A stretch of 64,000 nucleotides of DNA from Corynebacterium hansenii (GCF_030408795.1 NZ_CP047211.1:868001-932000), one strand, 5' to 3'; positions 25,281 to 34,756 are shown, counted from the first letter of the stretch. Numbers and translations: made by a program. The notes: generated from the letters alone by a model not told the origin.

Positions 25281-26897
25281 TTACGCCTCCTCCTTGCGGA
25301 ACATGCCGAGCATGCGGTCGGTGATGGTGAAGCCGCCGAAGATGTTGATCGACGACAGCATGATGGCCAGGAACGCCAGCGAGCTGACCACGAGGTTGCC
25401 GGAGCCGACCACGAGGATCGCGCCGACCAGCACGATGCCGGAGATCGCGTTGGTCTCGGACATCAGCGGGGTGTGCAGTCGCGGGGTGACGGCGGAGATG
25501 ACGTAGAAGCCCAGGACGATGGCCAGGGTGAGCACCATGTAGTTGACGCTGACGGTGGCGGGGCTGGCCAGGATCACGGCGATGCCGAGGATGATGGCCA
25601 GCGCCAGCCCGACCTTCGCCTTGGCGCCGCCCATGAAGGCGACCTTCTCGGGTGCTTCGGCGGTGGCGGCCGCGGCGAGCTTCTCCTGCGCTGCGGCGGC
25701 CGGGGTGGCCGAGACCTGCACCGGCGGCGGGGGCCACAGGATGCGGGTGTCGGTGGCGGCGCCGGTGGTCTCCGCCTCGACGTTGCCGTCGCCGCCCTTG
25801 CTTGCCGACGCCCCGTTCAGCGTGACCGTGATGCCGCGGATGATCTCGTCGTCGAGATCCAGGATCGGCGTGCCGTCCTTGTCCGGGGTGATCAGCTTGA
25901 ACAGGTTGACGATGTTCTGGCCGTAGAGCTGCGACGCCTGGCCGGGCAGGCGGCCGGCGAGGTCGGTGTGGCCGATGATGGTCACGCCGTTGTCGGTGAC
26001 GGTGACTTCGCCGGGCACGGTGAGCTCGCAGTTGCCGCCGTTGGCCGCGGCCATGTCGACGATGACGCTGCCCGGGCGCATGGCGCGGACGTCGTCGGCG
26101 GTCAGCAGCAGCGGGGACTTGCGGCCGGGGATGTTGGCCGTGGTGATGACGATGTCCGCGGCGGCCGACTGCTCGGCGTAGAGCTTCGCGGCGGCGGTGG
26201 CCTGGTCGTCGGTCATCTCCTTGGCGTAGCCGTCGGAGGACTTCTCCGAGGCCACGGGGATCGGGATGAACTCCGCGCCCATGGACTCGACCTGCTCGCC
26301 GGCTTCGGGGCGCAGGTCGGTGGCCTTGACGATGGCGCCCATGGAGTTGGCGGTGCCGATCGCGGCGAGGCCGCCGACGCCGGCACCGATGACGTAGACG
26401 GTGGCCGGCGGGACCTTGCCCGCGGCGGTGACCTGGCCGGTGAACAGGCGGCCGAAGGAGTTGGCGGCCTCGACGACGGCGCGGTAGCCGGCGATGTTGG
26501 CCATGGAGGACAGGACGTCCATCGACTGCGCGCGCGACAGGCGCGGCACGGCGTCCATGGCGAGCGAGGTGAAGTGCGACGCGGCCAGCTCGTCGACGAG
26601 CTCCGGGTTGCGGCCCGGGGCCATGCGGGACACGAGCATCGCGCCGGGCTTCATGAGGTTGCGGCATTCGCGCGGCGGGGCGTCGAGGGTGGTGATGATG
26701 TCCGCGCGCCACACGTCCTCGCCGACGATGCGGGCGCCGGCGGAGGCGTAAAGATCGTCCGGGTAGGCGGCATGGTCGCCTGCCCCGGACTGGACGTCTA
26801 CGTCGTAGCCGAGCTTGATCAGCTTGGCGACGGTGTCGGGCGTCGCCGCGACGAGCGGCTGCCGGACATCCGGTTCGATGGGGATTCCGATTCGCAC
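25281..26897 (-). CDS. pntA: NAD(P) transhydrogenase subunit alpha
   Basis: 538 residues, full-length alpha subunit with both domains fused as in the enterobacterial type. NAD-binding domain I shows SYN-type start MRIGIPIEP and [13 protein letters not shown] (about 167-179); RGITVTLNG follows. A low-complexity linker (about 375-430) leads to four membrane helices (about 435-525). The start is GTG 26897 with CAGGAG six bases upstream. It heads the pntAB operon. Confidence 0.92.
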   Translation of the reverse strand: MRIGIPIEPDVRQPLVAATPDTVAKLIKLGYDVDVQSGAGDHAAYPDDLYASAGARIVGEDVWRADIITTLDAPPRECRNLMKPGAMLVSRMAPGRNPELVDELAASHFTSLAMDAVPRLSRAQSMDVLSSMANIAGYRAVVEAANSFGRLFTGQVTAAGKVPPATVYVIGAGVGGLAAIGTANSMGAIVKATDLRPEAGEQVESMGAEFIPIPVASEKSSDGYAKEMTDDQATAAAKLYAEQSAAADIVITTANIPGRKSPLLLTADDVRAMRPGSVIVDMAAANGGNCELTVPGEVTVTDNGVTIIGHTDLAGRLPGQASQLYGQNIVNLFKLITPDKDGTPILDLDDEIIRGITVTLNGASASKGGDGNVEAETTGAATDTRILWPPPPVQVSATPAAAAQEKLAAAATAEAPEKVAFMGGAKAKVGLALAIILGIAVILASPATVSVNYMVLTLAIVLGFYVISAVTPRLHTPLMSETNAISGIVLVGAILVVGSGNLVVSSLAFLAIMLSSINIFGGFTITDRMLGMFRKEEA

Positions 26898-27277
26898 TGT
26901 GGACTCCTGAGTGTGCTTGCGGGACGTGAAAAACGGGCGTGCGGCGGTCCGTGATGTGGGAAGCGGGGGTAAACCGATGCTCCGCCGTGTGCGGTCTGCT
27001 TATTAAAAGATGAAGACCGTATGTTTCGTGGGAGTTTCGCCAAAAACGGTTCTGGATTCAGTCAGTTGCTTGACGACGCCGCTGTGGGGTGGAGTCCGGC
27101 GGTCCCGTGAATAACGGTGCTGGGGTGCGTCAACGATGATGATTTTCCTCCCCGCGGCCCCCTCTCCGTTAAACGGGTGAGGGAAGCGGGGGTGTCCCGA
27201 GCCGAGGTCGCGGGAGCCGGTGCCGGGCGGTGTCGGGGGTGCGCCCGGCGGTGCGGGCGGCGTGCTGCCTGCGGTGC
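26898..27277. other. pntA upstream region
   Basis: 380 bp without a supported gene. An AT-richer patch at about 26995-27030 (TATTAAAAGATGAAG) probably holds the pntA promoter on the minus strand. CCGTT-A-AACGG within a longer imperfect hairpin lies at 27160-27184, between the pnt operon and the end of the truncated ulaA. Nothing else was recognised. Confidence 0.35.
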
Positions 27278-28342
27278 CTATGCGTCGGATGACGGCAGCG
27301 TCGCCGGCGGCGCCGGGGCTCCCTTCGGCGGGGCGATCTTCGGGTACGTGCCGGCGGTGGCGGAGGCCGGAGAGGTGCTTCCGGCGGTGGCCGAGCCGGA
27401 AGGGGCCGCACCCGCAGCGCTTCCGGCCGCCGCGGCGGCGGTGCCCGTGGGGCGGTGCTTCGCGGGATCCCAGTGGCCGTCGACGAGCTTGCGTTGCACC
27501 GCGATCGCACCGCCGAGCAGGACGGCCGCGAAGACCAGGATGCCGATGGCGCCGCCGACGGGGCCGAGCTTGGCCACCGAGCCGATGAGGATGCCGGCCC
27601 AGCCGAAGTCGGCGTCGCCGAAGGTGGTGTTCTCGGATCCGAAGGTGCCCAGGACGCTGACCAGGAACGCGGGCAGCAGGGTGATGATCAGCCCGTTGGC
27701 GAATGCGCCGAGCGCGGCGCCGCGGCGGCCGCCGGTGGCGTTGCCGTAGACGCCGGCCGCGCCGCCGGTGAAGAAGTGGGGGACCAGGCCGGGCAGGATC
27801 AGCGCGGCGCCGAACATCGGGTTGAGCCACGCGGCCAGCATGGCCAGGCCCGCCAGTCCGCCGATGAAGGAGGAGATGAAGCCGATCAGCACGGCGTTCT
27901 GCGCGTAGGGGAAGACGATCGGGGCGTCGAGCGCGGGGATCGCGCCGGGCACGACCTTCGCGGCGATGCCCTGGAAGGCGGGCACGAGCTCGCCGAGGAT
28001 GGTGCGCACGCCGAAGAGGATGACGGCCACGGCGACGCCGAACTGCAGGCCCTGGGTGACGGACATCATCAGGTAATTGCCGACGCCCTTCGCGCCGTCC
28101 TCGAAGGCGGTGAACGCTTCCTCGGAGCCCGCGCGGACCAGGTACATCACGGCCAGGATCACGTACATGAGCACCATCGACAGGGCGGTGGCGACCATCG
28201 AGTCGCGCAGGAACCGCAGGCCCTCGGGCAGCTTGAGCTCTTCGGTGGAGCGGGACCGCTTCTCGCCGCGCCCGCCCACGGCGGAGCCGACGGCGATGTA
28301 ACCGGCGGTGACAAAGAGTGCGTAAAGTCCTCTCGCGGTCAA
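27278..28342 (-). pseudogene. ulaA: PTS ascorbate-type IIC component (UlaA/SgaT), 5'-truncated
   Basis: 354 codons remain. ELKLPEGLRFLRDSMVATALSM, QGLQFGVAVAVILFGVRTIL and PGAIPALDAPIVFPYAQNAV match the C-terminal part of UlaA-type IIC proteins, whose full length is usually 450 or more. By recall of the E. coli protein, roughly the first 190 residues are missing. Homology stops near 28315 and the sequence upstream becomes AT-rich and unrelated. The only possible starts (TTG 28340 region) have no ribosome site. The Pro/Ala-rich C-terminal tail looks intact. No IIA or IIB partner is nearby. Most likely a relic cut by insertion of the adjoining islet. Confidence 0.72.
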
Positions 28343-28841
28343 ATAGCGGTCACGGGCAACGGCGAAGTCCAGAAGCTGATTGCGTTGGGCAGTTGATCAC
28401 CACTCGCATTGCACTGTGTACCTGGATGGACAGGAAAGCGTCGCGAAATGACGTGTTGTGTTGCGGCGGCGGTTTGCCGGAGAACTTGTCGTTCGCCGTA
28501 GGAGGCGAACTGGGGCAAAGACGATCAAACCATAGTTGGCCTCGATTGCGATGGTGACTCCAGGTGGTGTAGGTGCTCCGCCAATGGGGACTTTTGATTA
28601 TGGCTGGCTATCTGGAACTTAGGAATCCGTCGCATCCATTCGAGTCGCGAAGCGATTACTGGCAGGCCGTGTTGTCAATGCGTTGTTAGTGATCGTCATC
28701 TATACCTCGATCACAATTCGTAGGCATCTAAGAAATGTGGGGAAGTGAAGCGTTCCCCGGCTTGTCGAGTGTGGTACTAGTCGTGACCTGTGATGCTAGG
28801 CGAAGCAAGCATTCTGCCAGTAATTGCAATGTTGGAACAAA
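28343..28841. other. AT-rich islet, left part, no gene recognised
   Basis: Base composition is clearly lower in G+C than both flanks. Short open frames exist on both strands (for example 29 codons at about 28600) but none has a ribosome site plus plausible protein composition. I looked for transposase remnants and found nothing convincing. It reads as decayed or foreign DNA. Confidence 0.5.
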
Positions 28842-29207
28842 TTATCGTACAAAGCTAGACGGATGGATTGACATGTGCATGAGTCTTCTGCTGCGAATTC
28901 GGGCCGGAAGTAATGGGCGGTCGATGCGTTTGAAAACTGATTCTGTGGACTCCTGTCCCTCTTCGTGACGTTCCTGGAATGACGTGTAGTGAATTAACTC
29001 GCCTTTTTCCACTTGGATCTGGCTGGCGGGTAGTGATAAAAGGTTTGCCATTTCCTTTCCCTTGATATTGATATCGGAGTTCGCGGCGTTTTGTTGTATC
29101 GCGCCCGGCGGGAGTGAAACGATAGATGGATATTTGGAGGATCCGCAAAGTTGGAGCTGTTGTAAAAATGCCTTCCAGCTTATCATGCTAGTTGGGCGAT
29201 TATTCAT
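28842..29207 (-). CDS. Islet protein of unknown function
   Basis: 121 residues from ATG 29207. Composition is plausible (for example YPSIVSLPPGAIQQN, MANLLSLPASQIQVEKGEL) but no family was recognised. The ATG overlaps the stop of the frame that seems to be the original end of the nuclease-like gene (29200), an ATGAATAA-type overlap suggesting translational coupling. It is in the same frame as the 145-codon upstream gene and separated from it by a single TAG at 29319. AT-rich, so probably acquired with that gene. A downstream extension of the same protein is the alternative. Confidence 0.4.
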   Translation of the reverse strand: MNNRPTSMISWKAFLQQLQLCGSSKYPSIVSLPPGAIQQNAANSDINIKGKEMANLLSLPASQIQVEKGELIHYTSFQERHEEGQESTESVFKRIDRPLLPARIRSRRLMHMSIHPSSFVR

Positions 29208-29318
29208 CTGTTTTCTTGTATTCCATTTCCAGGAAGTCCAGTGTGACGTATTCAAGCTTTGCGGTCCGTGAAATGTTGAAGAGAGAAGTGTTGCACTTTT
29301 TTGAATTTGGACTTGTGA

Positions 29319-29756
29319 CTAGGGGGTCAAAAAGTTGGCAATATCTCGAGCGGGGATCACCTTGATCCATGTGCCCAGATCGTACGGTGAGATTTGAGTG
29401 AATCCAAGCTTTGGTGCGCGAATATGGGATTGTGTACTGGGGAGTGGTAATATACTCGTTTCGGTCAGGGGCCTCTGCCATGGGGGAATTGGAAATGCGT
29501 AATAGATGGGGTACTTGGAATATTTATAGGCACGCAGTTGTTCTAGGTCTATTTTTACAGTGTGGACGTTTCTAGTGTCGTCCCATTGTGAAGTCTTAAC
29601 TTCGATCCATATTTCCTTCCCGGGAATTCCTGTCGGGCATACGGTGATATCTTCTCCTGAGGTTTTCCACCATAGGTCCACGTGTCCCTTGAAATGGTCG
29701 TAAATGTTCATGCTTAGCCAATGTTCTAGGGTTTTTTCTGGAATTGAAGTGGTCAA
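29319..29756 (-). CDS. PD-(D/E)XK-like nuclease-fold protein, probably 3'-frameshifted
   Basis: 145 residues from TTG 29756, with a good Shine-Dalgarno (AAGGAAG). Glu7, Asp36 and the Glu52-Val-Lys54 triad (GEDITVC ... IWIEVKTSQ) follow the spacing of PD-(D/E)XK enzymes (D-x15-ExK), and VKIDLEQLRAYKYSKYPIYYAF is like the core strands and helix of such folds. The frame ends at TAG 29319, but the -1 register continues with protein-like sequence (SRTAKLEYVTLDFLEMEYKK) to 29200, where the next gene starts. A single indel near 29330 would restore a protein of about 185 residues. Restriction, repair or defence role is inference. Confidence 0.5.
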   Translation of the reverse strand: MTTSIPEKTLEHWLSMNIYDHFKGHVDLWWKTSGEDITVCPTGIPGKEIWIEVKTSQWDDTRNVHTVKIDLEQLRAYKYSKYPIYYAFPIPPWQRPLTETSILPLPSTQSHIRAPKLGFTQISPYDLGTWIKVIPARDIANFLTP

Positions 29757-29803
29757 CGTCTTCCTTTCTATTGGAGTTGCATCTTAATTCTAGTGCCAAA
29801 GGG

Positions 29804-31324
29804 CTACGTCCCGCAGTAGGTCGTGTACTCGCCGAATTCCGGGGGCGCGGGGCGTTCGTAGCGTTCGTCGTCGGGGTTGCCGCTGGGCGTGTACGGGGCG
29901 GTGATCCGGGCCAGCAGCGCATCGAACGGCCGGAGGTCGCGGGGCTCGTTGGCGTCTCCCGAGCCGGCGGCGGCCAGCGCCTCTTCCACCAGGTGGTTGC
30001 GCGGGATGTAGATCGGGTTCGCCCGCCGCATCAGGCCGGCATCGGGGGACAGGCCCCGCCAGGTGCCCAGCCATTCCTTCGTGCGGGCGGCATCGGCGAA
30101 GTGGCCGAGCAGCGCAGTCTCGTCGCCGCCCCCGGCCACGTCCGTCAGCGCCCGATGGACGAGGGTGTGGTCGGGGTTGTCGTCGCCGAGCATCGCCAGC
30201 CACTCCTCGGCCACGGCGGTGGCGGCCGCCGAATCGGCGTCGCGCCCGGGGTCCAGCCCCAGCTTCGTCTTCCACGTGTCCAGGATCCGGCCGTCGACCA
30301 GCTTCCTGAACCCGGACAGGTGCTCCCGCGCGAGCGCCAGGGCACGGTCGGCGTCGGCGTCGTAAAGCGGCGCGAGGGTTTCCGTGAACCGGGCCAGATC
30401 CCACTCCAGCACCCGTGGTTGGGTGCCGTAGGCGTAGATGCCCTGCCGGTCGATGGAGCTGAACACCGCGCGCGGATCGTGGGCGTCGAGGAAGGCGCAT
30501 GGGCCGTAATCGATGGTCTCGCCGGAGACGGTGATGTTGTCGGTGTTCATCACCCCATGGACGAAGCCGGCGCCAAGCCACGCCGCGACGAGGTTCGCCT
30601 GCGACTTCGCGACCGCATCAAAAAGGGCCAGCGGACGCTTGTCTTCGGGAAGGGCCAGCAGATCCGGGTAGTGCCGGGAGGCCGCGTGGTCTATGAGCCG
30701 CTTGACGACGTCGTCGCCGCAATGCGCCCGCGCGAACTGGAAGGAGCCCACGCGCAGATGGCTCGCCGCGACGCGGACGAGCACCGCGCCGGGCAGCGCC
30801 CGTTCGCGCTGGACGCGGCCACCCGTGGCGATGACCGCCAGCGACCGGGTGCTGGGGATGCCGAGGGCGTGCATCGCTTCGGAAACGAGGTATTCGCGCA
30901 GCATCGGGCCGAGCGCCGCCAGGCCGTCGCCGCGCCGGGCGAAGGGCGTCGGGCCGGAGCCCTTGAGGTGGATGTCGCGCAGACTGCCGTCGCGGTCGGT
31001 GATCTCGCCGAGCAGCAGCGCGCGGCCGTCGCCGAGAATGGGCACGAACTGGCCGAACTGATGGCCCGAATAGGCCTGCGCCACCGTGCGGTAGGGGGCG
31101 GGGTCGGACCGGCCGAGCAGGAAATCGATGCCGTCGGGGGTGCGCAGCCACTCGGGGTCGAGGCCGAGTTCGCCGGCGAGGGCGTCGTTGAGCACCACGA
31201 TCTCGGGCGACGGGTACTCCTGCGCGGGCCAGTCGATGGCCATTTCGGGCGTGGCGCCGGCGAAATCGGAGTTCAGGCGGACGGGCGGGTCGGGGGTGGC
31301 GGTCGGCTCGTTCGTCTGTGACAT
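29804..31324 (-). CDS. selO: Protein adenylyltransferase SelO (YdiU family)
   Basis: 506 residues, full length. YSGHQFGQFVPILGDGRALLLGE (about 84-106) and HGVMNTDNITVSGETIDYGPCAF (about 255-277) are the pseudokinase-like catalytic regions; the protein ends TTYCGT, keeping the conserved C-terminal cysteine. SelO transfers AMP from ATP to Ser/Thr/Tyr of proteins under redox control. A leaderless-type promoter (TAGACT, 6 bases before ATG) is present. The AT-rich islet begins directly at its 3' end. Confidence 0.93.
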   Translation of the reverse strand: MSQTNEPTATPDPPVRLNSDFAGATPEMAIDWPAQEYPSPEIVVLNDALAGELGLDPEWLRTPDGIDFLLGRSDPAPYRTVAQAYSGHQFGQFVPILGDGRALLLGEITDRDGSLRDIHLKGSGPTPFARRGDGLAALGPMLREYLVSEAMHALGIPSTRSLAVIATGGRVQRERALPGAVLVRVAASHLRVGSFQFARAHCGDDVVKRLIDHAASRHYPDLLALPEDKRPLALFDAVAKSQANLVAAWLGAGFVHGVMNTDNITVSGETIDYGPCAFLDAHDPRAVFSSIDRQGIYAYGTQPRVLEWDLARFTETLAPLYDADADRALALAREHLSGFRKLVDGRILDTWKTKLGLDPGRDADSAAATAVAEEWLAMLGDDNPDHTLVHRALTDVAGGGDETALLGHFADAARTKEWLGTWRGLSPDAGLMRRANPIYIPRNHLVEEALAAAGSGDANEPRDLRPFDALLARITAPYTPSGNPDDERYERPAPPEFGEYTTYCGT

Positions 31325-31330
31325 GGGTCG

Positions 31331-31336
31331 AGTCTA
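31331..31336 (-). promoter_or_regulatory. -10 box of selO, leaderless type
   Basis: TAGACT on the minus strand, then CGACCC and the ATG at 31324. No Shine-Dalgarno. Confidence 0.6.
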
Positions 31337-31504
31337 CGGATGGCCCGCCATCGCCCGCGGAAGCCCGTGGTGGCGGCCGAGGCCGGGCATGGATCTCGAA
31401 CGACCGTGCGGGCGGAGCCGGTGGGCGATCCGGCGCGCCGCATAGTCTGCGGGCGACGCCGCGGAACCGGCCGCGGCCACGGAGAGCGAAAGCGAGTGCC
31501 CGCC

Positions 31505-33058
31505 ATGGATCTTCACCTGATGCAGCAGGTCAAGCGACTGTTCGCATGGGCGGACGCGGACGACGAGACCCGCAACATGGAGCTGCACATGCAGGTCGCG
31601 TTCGGGCTGCTCGCGGAGCAGGGGCGGACGACGCAGCCGAAGTGGCAGCTCTCCGAGGATGAATTGGAGGCCCGCGAACGGCCGTTGGTCCGGGATGTGC
31701 AGCTGACGCAGGCCTACCGGTGGGAGCGCGCGGCGTTGGCGACGAAGATCGCGCGTAGTTTGCACTGCTCCTTCGCGTGGATCGGGTCGCTGACGCAGGA
31801 CGCTCCGACGGTCGGGCTCTTCGTCGGGTGCGCGCCGCACGTGGACCGGGCACGGCTGCTCTTCGAGCTGATCGACCCGGACCTGCGCTTGCTCACCCGC
31901 TTCATCGGGCCGCCGGATGGAAAGGGCACGGGGCCGAACGGCGCCCCGTCCGGCGATGGCATGGACTTCTACCGCTCCCGCTCTTCGGCGATGCTCGACG
32001 TCGCCGTGTGGGTCGGAGAAAGGCTCCATGAGACGGAGGCCCTCGCAGCCGCCCGGGGTGGGCTCATCAATGACTTCGCCGTGGATCTGCAGTTGGCGGA
32101 GCGCTACGTCGACGAAATGTGGGGCGACACCGTCAACGTGCTCGCGCGCACGGAAGGGCTTCCGGATCTTCCGATGGTCGATGGCCTGCCGGCGGAGCGA
32201 TTCCGCGAGTTCATGGAGGAGATCGAAGAACTCGAGGAGCTGGCGGGCGAAGGCCTCGACGATGACGACGATGCCGAGGACGATGAGTTCGACGACGACG
32301 CCGATTTTGACGAAGACGACGAGTTCGACGAGTGCGACGATCCGGATGGCGACGCCGGTGGCGAGTCATACGGTGGCATCAACTTCGGCATTCTGTTCGG
32401 GGGAAACGACGAAGGTGAAGATGAAGACGACGGGGACGACGAAGACGAGGAAGGGGAGGACGGCGAGGAAGGGGAAGACGCGGACGAGGAGGAAGGAGCG
32501 GCTCCGGAGGAGTGGGAAAAAGAGTGGGATGAAGCGGTCATCGGCGACGCGTCCCAGGGGCTTGAAGATTCCGAGGAGCCCGGAGAAGACGACGTCGACG
32601 GGGTGTGGCGCGACGCGGAGGACGCCGGCGAAAACCTCGGAGACGTGCCGCTGTTCAGCCTCTTCGATGTGGAACCGCCCGCGGAGTCGTCGATCATCGA
32701 TGCCACGTGGGTCTACTTCGTCGAAGACGAGGAGGGCAACGACGTCGACCCCTGCCTGATCCGGTTCGGCGCCGCGGGCTGGCAGTTGTACTACCCGGCG
32801 ATGGATGAGTGGTTCGGCGATCCCGTCCTCGAGGAAATGGCGCTGGAATCCGGTCTGTTCAGATCCGCGACCCGCGAAGAGGCGGAGGATTGGGTCGACT
32901 TGCTGGCAGACCCATTCGCGGAAGTCGAGGGGGTCACGCGGCGCAGCGTCAGCGGCGAAGTGGAGAAGTGCATGGAGGATGGGATGGACGAGGAGACCGC
33001 ACGGCACGTCGTCCGCCTGCGCTGGGGAAACCTCCCCGATGCGCTGCTGTCCGAATGA
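31505..33058 (+). CDS. Acidic protein with DUF2786-like N-terminus
   Basis: 517 residues. The first 45 (QVKRLFAWADADDETRNME) resemble the short DUF2786 helix pair, followed by an alpha/beta region to about 225 containing KIARSLHCSFAW. Residues 240-370 are extremely acidic, with runs of Asp/Glu (EGLDDDDDAEDDEFDDD and others), an architecture seen in intrinsically disordered or DNA-mimicking segments. The C-terminal 150 residues contain FVEDEEGNDVDPCLIRFGAAGW, a small beta-rich domain. GTG 31496 is an alternative start. Function unknown; next to selO but divergent from it. Confidence 0.6.
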   Translation: MDLHLMQQVKRLFAWADADDETRNMELHMQVAFGLLAEQGRTTQPKWQLSEDELEARERPLVRDVQLTQAYRWERAALATKIARSLHCSFAWIGSLTQDAPTVGLFVGCAPHVDRARLLFELIDPDLRLLTRFIGPPDGKGTGPNGAPSGDGMDFYRSRSSAMLDVAVWVGERLHETEALAAARGGLINDFAVDLQLAERYVDEMWGDTVNVLARTEGLPDLPMVDGLPAERFREFMEEIEELEELAGEGLDDDDDAEDDEFDDDADFDEDDEFDECDDPDGDAGGESYGGINFGILFGGNDEGEDEDDGDDEDEEGEDGEEGEDADEEEGAAPEEWEKEWDEAVIGDASQGLEDSEEPGEDDVDGVWRDAEDAGENLGDVPLFSLFDVEPPAESSIIDATWVYFVEDEEGNDVDPCLIRFGAAGWQLYYPAMDEWFGDPVLEEMALESGLFRSATREEAEDWVDLLADPFAEVEGVTRRSVSGEVEKCMEDGMDEETARHVVRLRWGNLPDALLSE

Positions 33059-33146
33059 GCGCCTCGCCCCATCGGTGCCCATGCGGTGTCCGCGGGGTGC
33101 CCATGCGGTGCTCGTCCGGTGGCGTCAGGTGAACCCTCGACACGGT

Positions 33147-33166
33147 ATGCCCTAGGGGGTATGATG
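33147..33166 (+). promoter_or_regulatory. CsoR/CstR-like operator overlapping a -10 box (DUF302 gene)
   Basis: Same 20-mer as 15685-15704, here extended to the left as GGTATGCCC, so it is more symmetric (GGTAT ... GGTAT across the core). TATGAT lies at its right edge; the DUF302 start is about 55 bp downstream. Confidence 0.7.
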
Positions 33167-33219
33167 GGCGCCATCAAGCCGACATGTCGCCGCCGACGGC
33201 GACGGGACAAGGAGCGATC

Positions 33220-33696
33220 ATGGCCGAGAACACCGCAGGACCGAACTTCACCGGCAACACCCAGGGCGCCGACCCCCACGCCGGCGTCGACGCCGCGGAG
33301 CGCATGGGCATCGGCACCATCGTCCACGGCGACTTCGACGAGGTCGCCGACCGCACCCGCCAGGCCATCGCCGACGGCGGCTTCGGCGTCCTCACCGAAA
33401 TCGACGTCACCGCCACGCTGAAGAAGAAGATCGACCGCGACATCGAGCGCATCCTCATCCTCGGCGCGTGCAACCCGACCTTCGCCGCACAGGCCCTCGA
33501 CGCCTCCCGCGACATTTCGCTGGTCATGCCCTGCAACGTCGTCGTCCGCGAGGACCTCGCCCACGGCGGCGACGCCATCCGCGTCACCGCCCTCAACCCC
33601 TCCGCCATGGGCGAGATGGCCGGCGTCGAAGGCCTCGACGACATCATGGCCGAGGCCACCAAGATGATGACCGCCATCATCGACTCGCTGAAGTAA
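33220..33696 (+). CDS. DUF302-domain protein
   Basis: 158 residues. GDFDEVADRTRQAIADGGFGVLTEIDVTATL and RILILGACNPTFAAQALDA are typical of DUF302 (uncharacterised, dimeric alpha/beta fold), and SLVMPCNVVVRED matches its conserved strand with cysteine. ATG 33220 has AAGGAG ahead; the preceding in-frame codons lack a site. DUF302 genes are often found beside sulfur- or metal-stress genes, and the CsoR/CstR-like operator shared with the rhodanese supports such a role. Exact chemistry unknown. Confidence 0.82.
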   Translation: MAENTAGPNFTGNTQGADPHAGVDAAERMGIGTIVHGDFDEVADRTRQAIADGGFGVLTEIDVTATLKKKIDRDIERILILGACNPTFAAQALDASRDISLVMPCNVVVREDLAHGGDAIRVTALNPSAMGEMAGVEGLDDIMAEATKMMTAIIDSLK

Positions 33697-33780
33697 ACCC
33701 CCGCTGAAGTAACCCCCGCTGGAGTTAAAGGCTCGCCGGAGCAGCCGCCCCGCCATCGCGGGCGGCCCCGCTCCCACGGC

Positions 33781-33821
33781 GAAAAACGACGCGGCGCCGG
33801 ATTTCTCCGGCGCCGCGTCGT
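33781..33821 (-). terminator. Intrinsic terminator of the SDR gene
   Basis: Perfect 16-bp stem (ACGACGCGGCGCCGGA and complement) with a 4-base loop, followed on the minus strand by TTTTT. It begins 14 bp after the stop at 33835. Confidence 0.88.
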
Positions 33822-33834
33822 CGTCAAGCGGAAA

Positions 33835-34749
33835 CTACCTGCCCAGCAGCTTGCCCAGGCGCTGGGGGTCCTCGCCCGCCCGGCGCATCACCGTCAGGTA
33901 CAGCGGGCGCGCGAAACGCTTGAAGTACCAGCTCACGGTCGCGCCGCGGTCGGGGGTGATCACCTGGCGGCGGGCGTCGATGCCCCGCATCGCGCGCTCG
34001 GCGACCTCGGCGGCCGTCAGGGGTGCCTTGGTCAGCAGCGTGCGGGCGAAGTCGTCGGCCTCGGCGTCGTCGCCGCTCAGCGAGCTGGCCAGGTTCGACC
34101 GGAAGAACTGCGGGCAAATGGCCGACGTGGTGATGCCGCGGTCGCGCAGCTCGAAGTCCACCGTCTCCGCCAGGGCGACGACGGCCGCCTTCGTGGCGTT
34201 GTACGTGGACATCTTGAAGGCGTGGACCAGGCCGGCGCTGGAAGCGGTCATGACGATCTGCGCACCGCGCGGCAGCAACGGCACGAACGCGCGGCATCCG
34301 CGCACCGCGCCGAGCAGGTTGATCTCCAGCGCCCGGTGCCACGTGTCCATGCTGACGTTCTCGATCGCGCCGCCGACCGCGATGCCGGCGTTGAGCACCA
34401 GCACGTCCACCGCGCCGACCTCGGAGGCCGCCGCGGCCCAGTCCTCGTCGGAGGTCACGTCCAGCTTGCGGTAGGTGCAGTTGTCGCCGAGCTTTGCGAC
34501 GGCCTCGTTCGCCGCATCATGCAGATCCGTCGCGATGACGTGATCGCCGCGCGCGATGAAGAGCTTCGCCAGTTCCAGGCCGAAACCCGACGCCGCGCCG
34601 GTGATGAGGACGCGCCGCGGCCCGCGGGGAGCCTCGGGGCGGCCGATGAGCCCGGCGGAGGACGCGGCGGCCAGGCCCGCGGCACCGACGAGCCCGGCGA
34701 CGGCGGCCTTGCGTACGGGATTCTTGGATTTGGGGGATGAAGCGTTCAT
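33835..34749 (-). CDS. Short-chain dehydrogenase/reductase
   Basis: 304 residues. An N-terminal hydrophobic stretch (about 14-30) may anchor it to the membrane. TGAASGFG (about 52) binds NAD(P), NAGIAVGG (about 122) is the structural motif and YNATK (about 180) has the catalytic Tyr and Lys. The C-terminal AERAMRGIDARRQVITPD resembles actinobacterial lipid-metabolism SDRs. The -10-like TAGCGT sits 7 bases before ATG with no Shine-Dalgarno. Substrate unknown. Confidence 0.83.
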   Translation of the reverse strand: MNASSPKSKNPVRKAAVAGLVGAAGLAAASSAGLIGRPEAPRGPRRVLITGAASGFGLELAKLFIARGDHVIATDLHDAANEAVAKLGDNCTYRKLDVTSDEDWAAAASEVGAVDVLVLNAGIAVGGAIENVSMDTWHRALEINLLGAVRGCRAFVPLLPRGAQIVMTASSAGLVHAFKMSTYNATKAAVVALAETVDFELRDRGITTSAICPQFFRSNLASSLSGDDAEADDFARTLLTKAPLTAAEVAERAMRGIDARRQVITPDRGATVSWYFKRFARPLYLTVMRRAGEDPQRLGKLLGR

Positions 34750-34756
34750 GGCCCGA

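Noticed and set aside
28400..28830. Transposase remnant in the AT-rich islet
   Set aside because: Translations of all frames show no DDE or serine-recombinase motif, and no terminal inverted repeats were visible.
32104..32706. Serine-rich protein on the minus strand
   Set aside because: It is the complement of the Asp/Glu codons of the acidic protein (GAC/GAG runs read as serine codons).
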